Both the position numbers and the translations under genes were made by a program. Below the pieces are notes generated by a model that worked only from the letters and a program-made list of their open reading frames with translations, made no database searches and had not been told where the DNA came from. A stretch of DNA of 64,000 bases from Myrica gale (lineage: Eukaryota; Streptophyta; Magnoliopsida; Fagales; Myricaceae): NCBI GenBank assembly GCA_963930655.1, contig OZ005617.1, forward strand, positions 2,110,501 to 2,174,500. The letters run 5' to 3'. Shown piece by piece: positions 40,120-51,672 of the stretch. Numbering within the stretch: position 1 is the stretch's first letter; every line of letters begins with the position of its first letter.

Positions 40120-40440
40120 ATTTTTTTTATCATAACAATTCAGGGATTTCATGCATTCAAGGAGGTTCAAAGACCTCAATTACATATATACTCTAAAGGA
40201 CTAGCCAGACCTTCTAGAGAGGTGGCGGGCCAACATGCAAGATGGCTAAAAGACCATACAAATTTAATCGGACAAAGAGTCGAAATGACCTATATTGAGT
40301 TAAAAACTAAAAAAACCAATGGAAATAGAAAGTCGATGGCAGAAGTGGGTAGCAGCATCAAACGGAGCAAGGGCGGGCCAAGGAAAAAAGTGCCCGCCGC
40401 GTGAGTTGCACGCCAACGGGACAACTTCTGGCTGGGGCTC
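40120..40440 (-). mobile_element. Retroelement 'A', second copy, 5'-truncated
   Basis: Matches the 3' part of 25037-25841: CAAGGAGGTTCAAA, GACCTCAATTA, CTAGCCAGACC, AGAGGTGGCGGGCCAA and AAAGTCGATGG. Same strand, with a T-run (A-tail) at 40120-40128. The direct repeat ATCAAAC flanks it at 40113-40119 and 40441-40447. It splits the repeat array. No functional ORF. Confidence 0.65.
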
Positions 40441-43402
40441 ATCAAACCTCTAGTGCTATATTAATGATTTTACTTGTTGTCTTCACACCTAATTTTAAAG
40501 AAAATGAGATTGTTAAGGCTGTTTGCCCGTCAACATGGGTAATAGGAGACAAACCAGCACTTTTGCGGGAGATAGAAATCGAGGAGACTTGTAAGCACAT
40601 TTGAATGTTTCATGTAAAGGCTATGAGTATACAATTATAATATCCGGCTCAAATAGCCAGTAAAAAGTCCTAAATCTGTTAGAAGTCTCAGGTCAAATAA
40701 AAGCATACTAAGAAGCATATGCCTCTTCATTCCTACACTAATAATACTCAGAAAAGACTCATTTAATGGAATATTGCTCATACTAGAACGTTCAACATTT
40801 CAATTTTTGGGGAAGGGATTTGTCACCCTACAGAACTGTCATCACTTAATAATAGTCTAGCCCAAGTTTCATGTTTGATTAGCCACTCAAGAGAATTTGT
40901 AGGAGGACTTGAAAAACCAAGTTGTCCATTCTTTATACAGCTTGAGGAGAGTTTTTGTGCATATTTTAATGATTGAACTGGTATTGGATGAAGACAAGAT
41001 TAGGGGTTATCATTTGAAAGCTAGCTAAAACAGGAAGATTCTCATGACTTGGAGAAAGAAAATTATTAACAAGCTGTTTACTAGTTGTACCTGCATCTAA
41101 TCATAAAGGAAAAGAGACCTTTAAGCTTTTTGCACATGTAGGCATGGGTATGCTAGGAGCCAAGACAGCACTTTTTTGGGTCTATATAAAATTAACGAGA
41201 TCACTTAAGCATATATGTTTAAGATATTTGCCATATCTAGAAGGTGCCGCAACCGAATTAATCTATAATTATGGAGTGCTTAGAGCTTTATCACTTACCT
41301 AATTGGATCCCACAGTCTAATTAGATGCTGTGACACCAATCATGATCTGGTAAACAGCTCTTCCAACTATGACATGAAACCATGGAAAACTTAATTTATG
41401 ATTAAACTTTTGCTAGCTAGCTTGTTTGATGTATCAATTCACTTTGCTCAAAACAGGCAGCCAGCGTTTGTTTGGATATGCCAGACTGTCGTGTTTCGAT
41501 ACATACTAGCCAAGTAAGCCACCTAAATCACAAGAAAATGTTGCAGTTATTTTACTATATAGGAGCTGCCAATCATTTTAAATTCATTTATGGCCTAATC
41601 AAACATCTGAGAAACCTTGCAAATCGATGCAAATGTCCCTAGCTTGATATAAGTAACTATATATGTAAACACTTACTATGTTTCTTGGAGTTCTTGGAGA
41701 CAATTGCACAAACTTAATACACTTGATTTCAAAGTTCTCATGTGTTTTACAATTTGATATCTGTGCTCCCCACATGCTTGATCGATCAGCAGGTATTGAA
41801 TTAGGACAACCTGTAGGTAATGTCAGTACTGGGACACCCTGCTAGCACATTCTTCATGTGTCTTACTTTGCCTAGATGGAAGCTTTCCGTAGGTAATTAG
41901 AGCTGCAAAGAGTTACAAAGGAACCTCCTTCACTGCTGCAGTCGATTGACTTAATAATTCTACCTGTTGCCTTGACATGCCTAATTTTAAACAAGAAAAA
42001 GATATTCTTTAGGCTGTTTGCCCATCAACACGGGTACTAGGAGCCAAAACAGCACTTTTTGGATGATAAAAATAGAGGTCCTCGAGAAGATTTTTAAGCA
42101 TTCTCATATGTTTAATGTAAAGGTCAGTATCACAATATATATCCTGACCAAAGTAAAGCAAATTAGGAAGTATGCATCCTTATTCCTACACCACTAATAC
42201 TATTGAGAACGTGCAACATTTTCATTTTGGGGGAAGGGCTTTGTCACCCTACAGAACTGTCATCGCCTAATGATAAAGTAAAGCTCAAGTTTCATGTTTG
42301 AATGTAGCCAATCAGAGAATTTGTTGGAGGTCTTGAAAAACGAAGTTGCCTGGCCATTCTTTATACAGCTTGAGGAGATCAGTTTTTGTGCATATTTTAA
42401 TGTTTGAACTGGTACTGGATGAAGACAAGATTCAGGGGTTATCATTTGAAGGCAAACTAAAACAGGAAGATTCTCATGACTGAGGAATTAGAATATTAAG
42501 AAGCAACCTGCAGGAAACCTACCTATAATGGGAAGCGACTCCCCTCCCATTATATATCCTTCTATTTGACTACACTTAAAGATACCTGGATAACTGAAGC
42601 TCCAAGGATAGATTAAACATTCACATCCTTAATCAATACTTCCACATCTAATCCTCAAAAAGGATGAAGCTTAAGTTTCCATTTGTAGAGTGAGTCCAGA
42701 TAACGATAACAAAAGAAAATTGGAAATCCGGCAACAGAACTCAAAAAAAGTCGGCCAAATCTTCTAATTATTTTTAGGGGATCCTCATTTGAGTCTTTGA
42801 AGCCCTGATCTTCACTTGTCCACAAGTTTTAAAACATGAAAAAGATAAAAATAAAGGAAAAACTAATGGGAGCATTTATTTCAGGAGGCGGAGCACGACC
42901 TGTAACAACTCTAGCCATGAATAAAGCTCGTGGAGATCATGCTCCTATCTAAGATCTCCCACCACCTAAGTGGACAACTCAGGGAGCTACAGCTTTGTCG
43001 CTTATCTAAATTGGATCCCACGAGCCCGTCAAATGTTTCCCCGATATTTGTCATCTTTCTCGTGATAAACGAGAGGAAAATACATTTTTCACCCATGAAC
43101 TACAATAAATTTTGCACTTTGCAGCCTAAGATACTATGTTTGAGACATTACACCATCTAACTACTAGTCTTAGACATTTTGCACACACTGTAAAAGAAAA
43201 TGCCACTCTAGTTTGGTAATGTTGGAAAGAGTATATAATTTTCATGAACAATGGCTGAATTGTTCTGTCCTAGTCAAACAATTGATATCCTGATCGCTAG
43301 AATGAGATCAATATCTTCCTTTGTACAAAAGCTAGAGACAGAACCGTCGGAACCAAAGTCATATTTTGCGTGAGTTTCATGGTGACCTATATATCTAACA
43401 AA

Positions 43403-43607
43403 GGGTGGGTTTGTGTGGTAAAATTTTTGGTATTGGGTTTAGTGTTGGTATTGGGTTTAGTGAAAAAGTGAAGAGAGCGGTAATATTTTATAGTTTTTGT
43501 AATTTTTTATATTTTTTTATGGAAGAGAGAGATATTATATTGGAGTATTTTATTAGGAGAGAGATAAAATTTTGGGTAAAATTTTAGTGACAAACGCAGA
43601 AAGTCCT
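43403..43607. mobile_element. MITE-like element
   Basis: Left AGGGTGGGTTTGTGTGGTAA and right AAAATTTTAGTGACAAACGC are imperfectly inverted. The AT-rich interior has GTATTGGGTTTAGTG twice in tandem. There is no coding potential. It belongs to the same loose group as 9875-10201 and 58515-58691. Confidence 0.35.
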
Positions 43608-43886
43608 CTTTTGTTTAACAACGTGGTACCCACGCTAGCTCCCCCTCCCCACATGCTTACAGTACCTTTTAGAGAGCTTGTGTATTCCAGTGGGACAACC
43701 GGCAGCACATGCCATGATGGTGTTCTTTATTGACAAGTAAGGTAATAAAGACAAGGAGTTCGACACATAGCAATCCACTTCTACATTGATTGACACCGAA
43801 CAGATTCTGTGGCCAGTTTGAAGTTTTGTGCCATCCTCTGGTGGCAGTAGCACCAACAAAAAGCTATTCAATCAAAATCATCTCAC

Positions 43887-44017
43887 TGTCCTTGATTCCT
43901 TAGGATACAGAGGATATCCATCACAGAAGTGTATGTCCTTGATTCCTTAGATGCAGAATTTATCCATCACAAAAGTGTATGTCCTTGATTCCTTAGGATG
44001 CAGAGGATATCCATCAG
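43887..44017. repeat. Minisatellite, three copies of about 46-47 bases
   Basis: The phrase TGTCCTTGATTCCTTAG is repeated at 43887, 43934 and 43980, each followed by a variant of GATGCAGAGGATATCCATCA. Unit 2 has diverged and lost one base. Confidence 0.85.
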
Positions 44018-44201
44018 ACTCAGCTCTGTTGTGGGATTGATGATCAGCACTGAAGTTTATCGAGGACGACTTCGATCAAGGTAGGATCTGTATAAAATAA
44101 AGAATCTTAGGGATAAAAAGGGCCTAACGAGAGAAGTGCTTCATATTCTGTACTATATCTTAACAGGAATGAAGAGATTAAAGAAACAAAGAACAGGAAA
44201 T

Positions 44202-44272
44202 TGCGCATCAGGGGAATCGTACCCCGGTCACCACCGTGGGAGGGTACTATGAAACCACTACACTAGATGCGC
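44202..44272 (-). tRNA. tRNA-Gly(CCC)-like gene, possibly a pseudogene
   Basis: The 71-base minus-strand sequence folds as a cloverleaf. The acceptor stem GCGCATC/GATGCGC is perfect, the D loop has AGTGG, the anticodon loop is CTCCCAC (anticodon CCC), and the T arm is GGGG..CCCC with discriminator A. Weak points: the T loop reads TACGATT rather than TTCGATT, so the B box is altered; the outer T-stem pair is C-T; the first anticodon-stem pair is G-G. No run of four T follows within about 40 bases. It could be a decayed copy. Confidence 0.6.
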
Positions 44273-44803
44273 ATGTCGAACGATACGCTTTCAGCAATAT
44301 TTTATTGTAGAAAATAATTTTGGAATGAAAAGATGAGAAGATTAATTTGAGTCCTGACTCTGAGAGCTAAAGGAGTTTTTCATTGAATTTAAAGAACTCC
44401 GATACTAATTTTACTCGCATTAAACCTATGGACTAATTTCTTATTATTCCTATTTGTTCTGATTCTTACCTATTTTTGGGTCTGTTACGTTAGCAAAGTA
44501 GACTGTGGCAGACCAGATCCCACCGGTCCCAAGATGGAAAACCACGCCCTGATATTTGAGAAGGTTCAGCCTCTCTCTGTCTTAAAAGTGCCACCTCATT
44601 TTTTGTTAATAACTCGCACCCCTTTTGTACGGTTTGAGACCAATTCAAGGCATAATGAAAGGGTAACTTTTATTTCATGTTGAAGAAATTGTTCAAAGAA
44701 AATATATAAGATACCACTTTCAAGTACTCCATCCATTTTGGAACTTAAAATCAAAATATTCAGCAAGATTTTCAGATCAAGGGAACCTGCATAGGTTAGA
44801 GTT

Positions 44804-47800
44804 TCACTTTTTCTCTGGAAGCTTCTCTAACAATTCCGGTATGACCTCAAAAAGATCACCGACCAGTCCATAATCAGCAACCTGCAATTCAACGAAGTCG
44901 TTAGAAGGGTATAATTTCATCTAGGACAAGAATATAAAAACTAGCTCTCAGAGGCAGAAACTTGAGTGATCCAATTCTCTTTAAGTGGCCATTGATTTGA
45001 AGAGGCAGTCCTTGACACACCACTCCCTCCTCCCTCCCATGCGCGGTCTAGAAGAAAAGGGAAAAAGAAAAACCCAAGACCCCCACCACAGATCAAAAAT
45101 GAAAGAAACGAGATTGGCTTGCCAGATTACGGGTTCTTATGTGGGATGTCCACTGATTATTGAAGGAGATTGTTTAGAGCTGGTGAACCAAGTGTTGGAT
45201 AGGTACAGGAACCCAGATTGGGGTGATTGCAGGTGAAGTGGACACTATGAGGCCGCTTCTACAAGATCACTTGGACTGGAGCTTTTCTGGACTCCTAGGG
45301 AGGGAAATTACGCTGCCCATAATCTAGCCCATTGGTGCTTTAAACAGAAGGTTTATGGTGTTATATGTATCGAGACTTTACCTTCTGATGTAACAGACTG
45401 ATTCTGGGGCTCTTTTGAGTCTGCAGACTTAATGGTATGCTTTATGATTGTTTAGAGAAAAAAAAATGAAAGAAGTTCTTTTTTTAGGTCTCTCTTTACT
45501 TTATAAGCACTGCCTTCACAAAAGGGAGAAATAATTGTTCGCGTTTTAAATCTTAAGATTTGAGCAGCCAAGGATACTAAGATGATGAAATAGCCTAGAC
45601 AATATTAAGAGTCAGAGGGAGCACAAAAAGGTTAAGCTGCCACCTGAAAAATGGGTGCATCTGCATCTTTGTTCACAGCAACAATGACCTTGGAATCTCT
45701 CATGCCTGCCAAATGCTGAATAGCTCCTGATACACCGAATGCCATATACAACTCTGGGGCGACAATCTTTCCAGTTTGACCAACCTGACAAAAAAGCAGT
45801 CCCAACAAAGACCGGGGCAAGAAAAGAAATATAAAAACACAAATGGCTTCCAAATTCAGAATCATGAACAGCAGAAGAACTTCTACTCTGCTGTATTAAA
45901 TACCCAGAATTCAAGGAAATGATTTTTAACAGATTTAAGATTATAAAGACCAGGGAACCAATGGAATGAAGGGGCAATCAGCAGATATCATGTCATGGTA
46001 TTTGTTTAAGTTGGAGATACCCATAAGAGGTGTTACCTGGAGGTCATTAGGAACAAATCCTTGATCAACAGCAGCACGAGTTGCACCAACTGAGCCAACA
46101 CAAGAAGAAAGAATCACCAAATTGTACTGACATTTTAGAATAAAGAGACAAGATCATATTGACAATAATGGCATATGCTTGTTGGTTCAAGATGCAAGAA
46201 ATAAAATTCATTATAAATGTAAAATGTACCAGCTGCACCAAGTTTCTCTGCGAGCTTCTCTAACATCTTGAAGTTCTCAGCACTTTTCAACCCACGCCCC
46301 CCAGTGACCACAACACGTGCATTCCCAAGATCTGGGCGTTCTGTATTCTGAGATGTCTGCTTTACATATCTAGATTTACCTACAGAATCTGTTAACAAAA
46401 TCATAGAGTTATTTTTAAGTCGTGGTAGTTACCAGATAAATCTGATCGGTACGAGTCACCCAAGAGATTGTTCTCTCTCTATCACTCTAAATGTTGAACA
46501 ACAACTACAACTCAGTAGATAAACAGTCATTCTCTTCTTTGTACATATTCAAGGAAGAGAACAGCCAACAAAAGATTCCTATACATTAGAAAAAGATAAA
46601 CAGACCTTCACTAAAGGTTGAGAGATCAACCTGCGAGATTGGAACCTCATTAGATTTTGAATTAGCTGAGGTTGGGGGAACGGGGAAAGATGTAGATCTA
46701 ATTGTCATCATACAAGGGTTGGCACCAGTGTTGCGAACAGTACACAGTGCATTACCAGCATATATGGGCCTGCCAAATTATTCCAAGATCTCTCGGTCAG
46801 ATAAAGAAATCTACATCAGAAACATAGTTAAGCCTTAAAAGTGACTTGTAGAATGCCAAAAGCACCAGGAGCAGGAAATTATTTGCCCTAGTAGTACCTT
46901 TGCAGGACACAGCAATTGAGGTGGAAGCCATTTGGTGTTTGATTTTAGGTTATGCACCTACGAGATCTCATTGAGGACTTTGTATTTCAACATTTAAAGC
47001 ATTCAATTATTGCATATGTGTATATCTATATGACATAAGGAGGGAGTGAAACTGTCAATGACTGAGCAAAGAAAGCTTGTTGTGCCAAGAAATGAAGTGA
47101 ATATCACGTCTGAGCCAAATAGCCAGGTCTTATAGACATTAATTTGATAGTTTCTAAGAACCACTCATCCATTCCTGTACTAATCCAATGTGATGCGTGC
47201 AACCAATTAGGCCAGTGTACATAACGAAAGAAAGATGACAATGAGAACCATGTAGCCAAAGGGCTACATATCAGTCAATAGACAACACAATAGGGGAAGG
47301 CATCAAGGTCAAGCAAAAGGGCCAAGCAACAGAACATACCTGACAAATAGATTAGATTCCAATATTTCAATAACATCTGTAACTGGAGAAACACCTAAAA
47401 GCGCAGCAGCGCGTGGTAGAATGTTTTTCCCAAAAGAACCTGAAGGTGCAATTATGTGCGAGTAGACACCGCTCTGCTGCACTAAATGGACTAGTTTAGC
47501 CCAAGGTTCCGCTAATGGATATGTAAATTTCTCGGAATCAGCTACAAGCACCTGTGCAAGAAATGCAACTGCAAACTTTCAGAATCCCATAATATTATTT
47601 CACTGAGCCAGGTTTTGAAAGATATATCTGTAAAATGAAAAATGCACTTGAAATGCGTGATAAATTATTCTCTTCCTTGAATATTAACCACGAAAATATG
47701 GAATACAATAATATCTTGCAGATGGTATGACTTCTGGGCTTTGCCAAATTAACGTTTTTCACTGGGCCAAAATATGTAACTCTAGGAAATTATAGCCTTG

Positions 47801-49379
47801 TTGTGAGTTGGAAAACTAGATATTTTGACTTCAACAGGTGCTACGAAAGAGCACCAAAGAAACACTCGGTCTGACATTCATTACACACAATTCCACCTCT
47901 ATCTTAAAGAACAAGCTAATCCATTTCACTGGATCTCGAAAATAGCACCTTTGAAATTGATATACACCTACAAGTGCATTTTGAATAGAAAAATTGAAAC
48001 GGCATAGTTCATTTTTTAACAAAAAATTTAATGAACGCGGAAGTAAGGAGCAGTGAAAACCAGGAAGTCCATGCACAGTAATGAGGACTAAGAGTGGGTT
48101 TAGCTACCTGAGAAACTGAGGGATGGCATGAGGCAGCATGTGCAGCAGCTTCTTGAAGGGAAGGACCCGAGCCTGCCAATAGCACAGAGATAGAGTTGTC
48201 CTTGCTTACTGAATTTGCAGCCACCACTGCACTCACCGATGGGGCCTTGATAAAACCAGCTTCATGCTCAGCAAGGACCAGCGTGCTAGCCTACATAGAG
48301 AAAGAGTGTTGACACTCCTTGACAACTCTAACTTGTACCAGTGAACTGAATTGAACTGCACTCTGCATGTAGTTTCTTCATGGCATATGTCTCGATATGC
48401 TAAAAAATAAAATGCTCTCAATTTGCTCGTCTGTTGGCAATTTAACATGTCTCCAGGCCATCCAAATTATCATGCATGAGGCGACGGTTTTTTTTTTTAC
48501 TCTTACAGGGCTTCTGTTTTTCACTAAAATATTTAGGAAAAATTGGTCTAGGTGATGCACGTCCTTATGTGCTAGTATAGGTAGGGAACTTTTCAGTTTA
48601 CGGTCATGTTTTTCCGTAGAAAAGGATCAGCTCCTCCGCAAGGAGTGCGTATAGTGTCCAAGAATCAACAAAAAATTCTCTTATTAAATGAGAATTCATT
48701 ATAAATTCCCTTTTCTGATAGCAGTGAGGCAAAGCTTAGAATTGTGACAAATACCACAACTAGATCACCATCAAAACCGCAAAATATAACCACATGATAT
48801 TAGAAATTTCCAAACTACAGCGAGTCACAAAGGAAGCTCATATAAGATCCTACTTCAATAGTACAGCTTTAATATCCACCAAGAACTAAACAAAATCATA
48901 TAATGGGTGCTGCTTTTGAAATCACTCATCACAAACAAGGTAAGCAATATATACAGTTTTCGAAACATTCAACGCCAGAAATATGAGGCTCTATTTTACA
49001 AACTTGATAATGCGATACGAGCATTTTGGTATCACGTTCACACGTCTTGAAACTTGCAGAGTCTTTTAAGATCAAAATCAGCCTCCGTTCTTTCAGAACA
49101 TTGAAATTGTATTAATAACATCAAACTCAATCCATAAAAAACCTCCAAACATACATACATCAGAAGCACACACTTCTAAGCTCCAATTTTAAAAGCAGTT
49201 CAGATAAAACTCATATAAATGATCAATTAATCATCATATAATATATATATATATATAGGAGGGAGAGAGAGAGAGAGAGAATATACGTATCGAGAAATAA
49301 GTGTGCGATAGGAACAATGGGATGTGTGGAATGGAAGGGTGCGTTTCATCAAAGCTCTGAACATCGCACGAGTTGCCAT
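44804..49379 (-). CDS. ETFA: Electron transfer flavoprotein subunit alpha, mitochondrial
   Basis: FAD-binding subunit of the mitochondrial ETF dimer, which passes electrons from matrix dehydrogenases (in plants mainly branched-chain amino acid and lysine breakdown) to ETF:ubiquinone oxidoreductase. Exons (minus): 49379-49287, 48290-48108, 47551-47340, 46769-46606, 46388-46230, 46089-46037, 45784-45644 and 44881-44804; 1083 nt, 360 aa. The N-terminus [17 protein letters not shown] is a basic presequence. The ETF-alpha signature [16 protein letters not shown] is at about 300-326, and the FAD-domain motif VTGGRGLK is present. The stop is TGA at 44804-44806. A truncated LINE sits antisense in the last intron. 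TA and GA microsatellites lie in intron 1 close to the donor. Assignment is secure. Confidence 0.95.
45108..45463 (+). mobile_element. 5'-truncated LINE fragment (RNase H-like part) in ETFA intron 7
   Basis: On the plus strand, antisense to ETFA, two frames carry the end of an RVT_3 RNase H domain: [18 protein letters not shown], then [19 protein letters not shown]. The stop before the second segment and a missing piece between them show decay. It ends in an A-tail. The direct repeat AAATGAAAGAA at 45097-45107 and 45464-45474 is a clear target duplication. It is related to the LINE at 25971-26970 but not identical. Confidence 0.8.
49240..49280. repeat. (TA)n then (GA)n microsatellites in ETFA intron 1
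   Basis: TA run at about 49240-49257 followed by GA run at 49263-49280, directly inside the 5' splice site of intron 1 (exon 1 ends at 49287). Confidence 0.85.
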
Positions 49380-50431
49380 TTCTCGCTGAGTTGCTCTCTG
49401 CTCTGAGAGATCAGAGATTGTTACGATGACGAGGACGATGGGACCTGCGCTTATTTTGTTAGTTAGCGGGAGTTAGACGTCGTCGTATACAAAGAGATAA
49501 GATTTTCGCTGAAGACGGTGCGTTTCAGATTGCTAGGGTAGGTAGGACTAATAAGTAGTATTTTTTTTCTAAGTGACTAATAAGTAGTAAGTATTAAAAA
49601 AAATTAAGTATTACTTATAAAGAAAAAAAATAAGTATTAAAATGTCAGAAGCCTAGAAAAGAAGAAGAAAAAGAAAGAGTACAAAGTCAGGAAGCTTATA
49701 AAATTTTGAAAAATAATAATAAAAAAATCTCAGATTGTCACAAATATGAAGTTGCATAAGGAGGGTTGTTTACCGACTAACCCGGCAGGCTCAACTCGGT
49801 TTCCATAAGGATTAGTTCGGTTATCCGCCCAACTTCATTGAAAATCAAGGGGGTCGGTTCGCCCACCGAGTCCGGGCCAAATCGAACCGAACTAATTCCT
49901 AAATAAGTATATGATTATTTTTTTTATTTTTTTAACCTTTAGAAGACAACAACATCTCGTCTCATTCTTTGAACTCTGTTTTGAATTTTCTTCCCCCACT
50001 CTTTCGCCTTCTAGGAAGAAAGAAAGAGCTTGTGGTCTTTTCAAAGTCAATAACAACACATGTACGGTTTGTGTTCAGCACATGTACGGTTTTATGAAAT
50101 AGCCCAAGCCTTCAAATAACTGTAAAAATGGGCTGAATATCATTAGCCCATATAGAATTGTTTTAGGGCCGAAACAAATAAGAAAATAATCAAAAATAAA
50201 GATTCTGGGCCTAAATAATAGAACCGACAATTCTGGCCCATTTTAAGGCCCAAATTGACCGAGCACCGAACCAACCAAGCACTGATCTTAGCCTTGCTGC
50301 CAAGCGCCAATGTTGCTGCTAAGCAAGGCAATATTAACCAACTGTTTGCGTCGCTTATTCACTAAAACCGGCGCTACAACTAAAAGCTTCTTTCCTAGAA
50401 AACAAAGTTCTCTGGTTGAGAGAGGTGGACT
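49380..50431. other. ETFA upstream region
   Basis: Divergent promoter side of ETFA. AT-rich stretches and unremarkable sequence; short ORFs here have no family features. A TATA box could not be chosen with confidence. Confidence 0.4.
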
Positions 50432-51540
50432 GTGATGATGTTTGGTTGTAAACAAATTTTGAAATTTGTAAAAAAAAATTTTGATAGTACGTGAACGGTT
50501 ATAGTTTTGTTGATTTTTTTTTTTTGTAAAAAAAATGGTGAAAAGTTTTAAAGATATTTGATTGTAAAATTGATTTTTATTAGAGTATGTAAAAATATGT
50601 AGTGAGATGATTCGATGGAATTTTATAATAAAAAATATTAGAATTCGGTAAAAAAAAAAGGTTAATGACCAAAATAGTCTCTGGGTTTTATGCTCATTAT
50701 CGATTTGGTCCTTGAATTTCCAATTTAGTCATATAAGTCCTTAGGTTATCCTCATTTATCGATTTAGTTCTTCCGTCCAATTCCGTCTCCTCCATGTACA
50801 GTCAGCTAACGGTGGGCCACGTCACCACCAATAATATCGTGACACGTGTATGCTTTTTAAAAAAACGTCAACCTGGCATATTAGTAAAAAAAATCTCGAA
50901 TGGGGGAGACCCCCATTCACGCGACCAAGGGAGCCCAGTCGCGGCGGTTGGGCGAGAGGGAGCCCAGATCTGGGCTCCCCGTCGCCAGGGCGGCTCGTGC
51001 CACGAGTTGTGGCAGGGGTGGGAGCTGTGGGGGTGGCTTGCAGCCAGCCCTGGCGGCGCGAGCCGCCCTGGCGACGGGGATCCCTTGGTCATGCGAATGA
51101 GGGGTCTCCCCCGTTCGAGATTTTTTTACGAATATGCCAGGTGGACGTTTTTTTTTAAACATACATGTGTCGCGATATTATTGGTGGTGACTTGGCCCAC
51201 CGTTAGCTGACTGTGCACGGAGGAGACGGAATTGGATGGAAGGACCAAATCGATAAATGAGGATAACCTAAGGACTTATATGACCAAATTAGAAACTCAG
51301 GGACCAAATCGATAATGGGCATAAAACCTCAGGGACTATTTTAGTCATTAACCCTCAAAAAATAAAGAGTTAATATTTTATTGATTTTTTTTTCAAACAA
51401 ATGTATTGAAATTGATGTGAAAATTGTTGATTTTTTTGTGTTGAATGTTTTAAAATTTTGAATGTTCTATTGCGATTTTTTTTTACTTTCAAAATATTCA
51501 CCCAAAACGTATTTTTTTTAGCATGGCTGAACATCACCCA
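50432..51540. mobile_element. AT-rich MITE-like element split by a foldback insertion
   Basis: Outer ends GTGATGATGTTTGG (about 50431) and TGAACATCACCCA (about 51528-51540) are loosely inverted. Both flanking halves are rich in TTTTTGAAAATT-type sequence. The foldback at 50660-51353 lies inside, so this element would be the older one. Confidence 0.4.
50660..51353. mobile_element. Foldback element with about 300-base inverted arms and a GC-rich centre
   Basis: The left end GGTTAATGACCAAAATAGTC is matched by the right end GACTATTTTAGTCATTAACC. Pairing continues through CGATTTGGTCC, TCCTCATTTATCGAT, CAGTCAGCTAACGGTGGGCC, AATATCGTGACACGTGTATG and GGGGGAGACCCC to about 51002 on the left and 51054 on the right. 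The left arm has roughly 50 extra bases. The centre is strongly GC-rich, which explains the overlapping ORFs on both strands. No protein domain is seen. Confidence 0.8.
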
Positions 51541-51672
51541 TTTTCAGCAGTATATGCGTGGAAATAGTGAATCAGCATCGAGCAAACAAAAAAAGAAATA
51601 ACATAAGAATAAAATGTCATGTACTGGTCTTACTTTTGAATGATAGACCAGAGTAAATTAAAAAGGGCAACT

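Larger units (their letters stand above)
35510..42500. repeat. Array of degenerate repeat modules (a, b, c), function unknown
   Basis: One phrase recurs at least seven times: GTTGCCTCTGCATCTAATT, TTTTTGCAGC, then AGCACTTTTTGG and, in several copies, TCTATATAAA. Module a occurs near 35530-35720, 36230-36420, 39001-39195, 39857-40050, 40470-40640, 41088-41225 and 41950-42140. Module c (TTGTCACCCTACAGAACTGTC, CATTCTTTATACAGCTTGAG, CAGGAAGATTCTCATGACT) occurs near 36480-36850, 39240-39640, 40680-41065 and 42155-42500. Module b (ATGCCAGACTGTCGTG, CACAAGAAAATGTTGCAG) occurs near 38615-39000 and 41478-41945. In the right half the copies are spaced about 1.47 kb, which points to tandem duplication. 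All are in the same orientation. No long ORF is shared by the copies. A CACTA element and a retroelement interrupt the array. Confidence 0.75.
42501..44201. other. Intergenic region before the tRNA-like sequence and ETFA
   Basis: No exon series is seen. A MITE-like block and a three-copy minisatellite are listed separately. About 42880-43080 is less AT-rich but has no recognisable coding signal. Confidence 0.45.

Noticed and set aside
50794-51210. Five overlapping ORFs in both orientations, up to 138 aa.
   Set aside because: They are products of the inverted, GC-rich arms of the foldback element.
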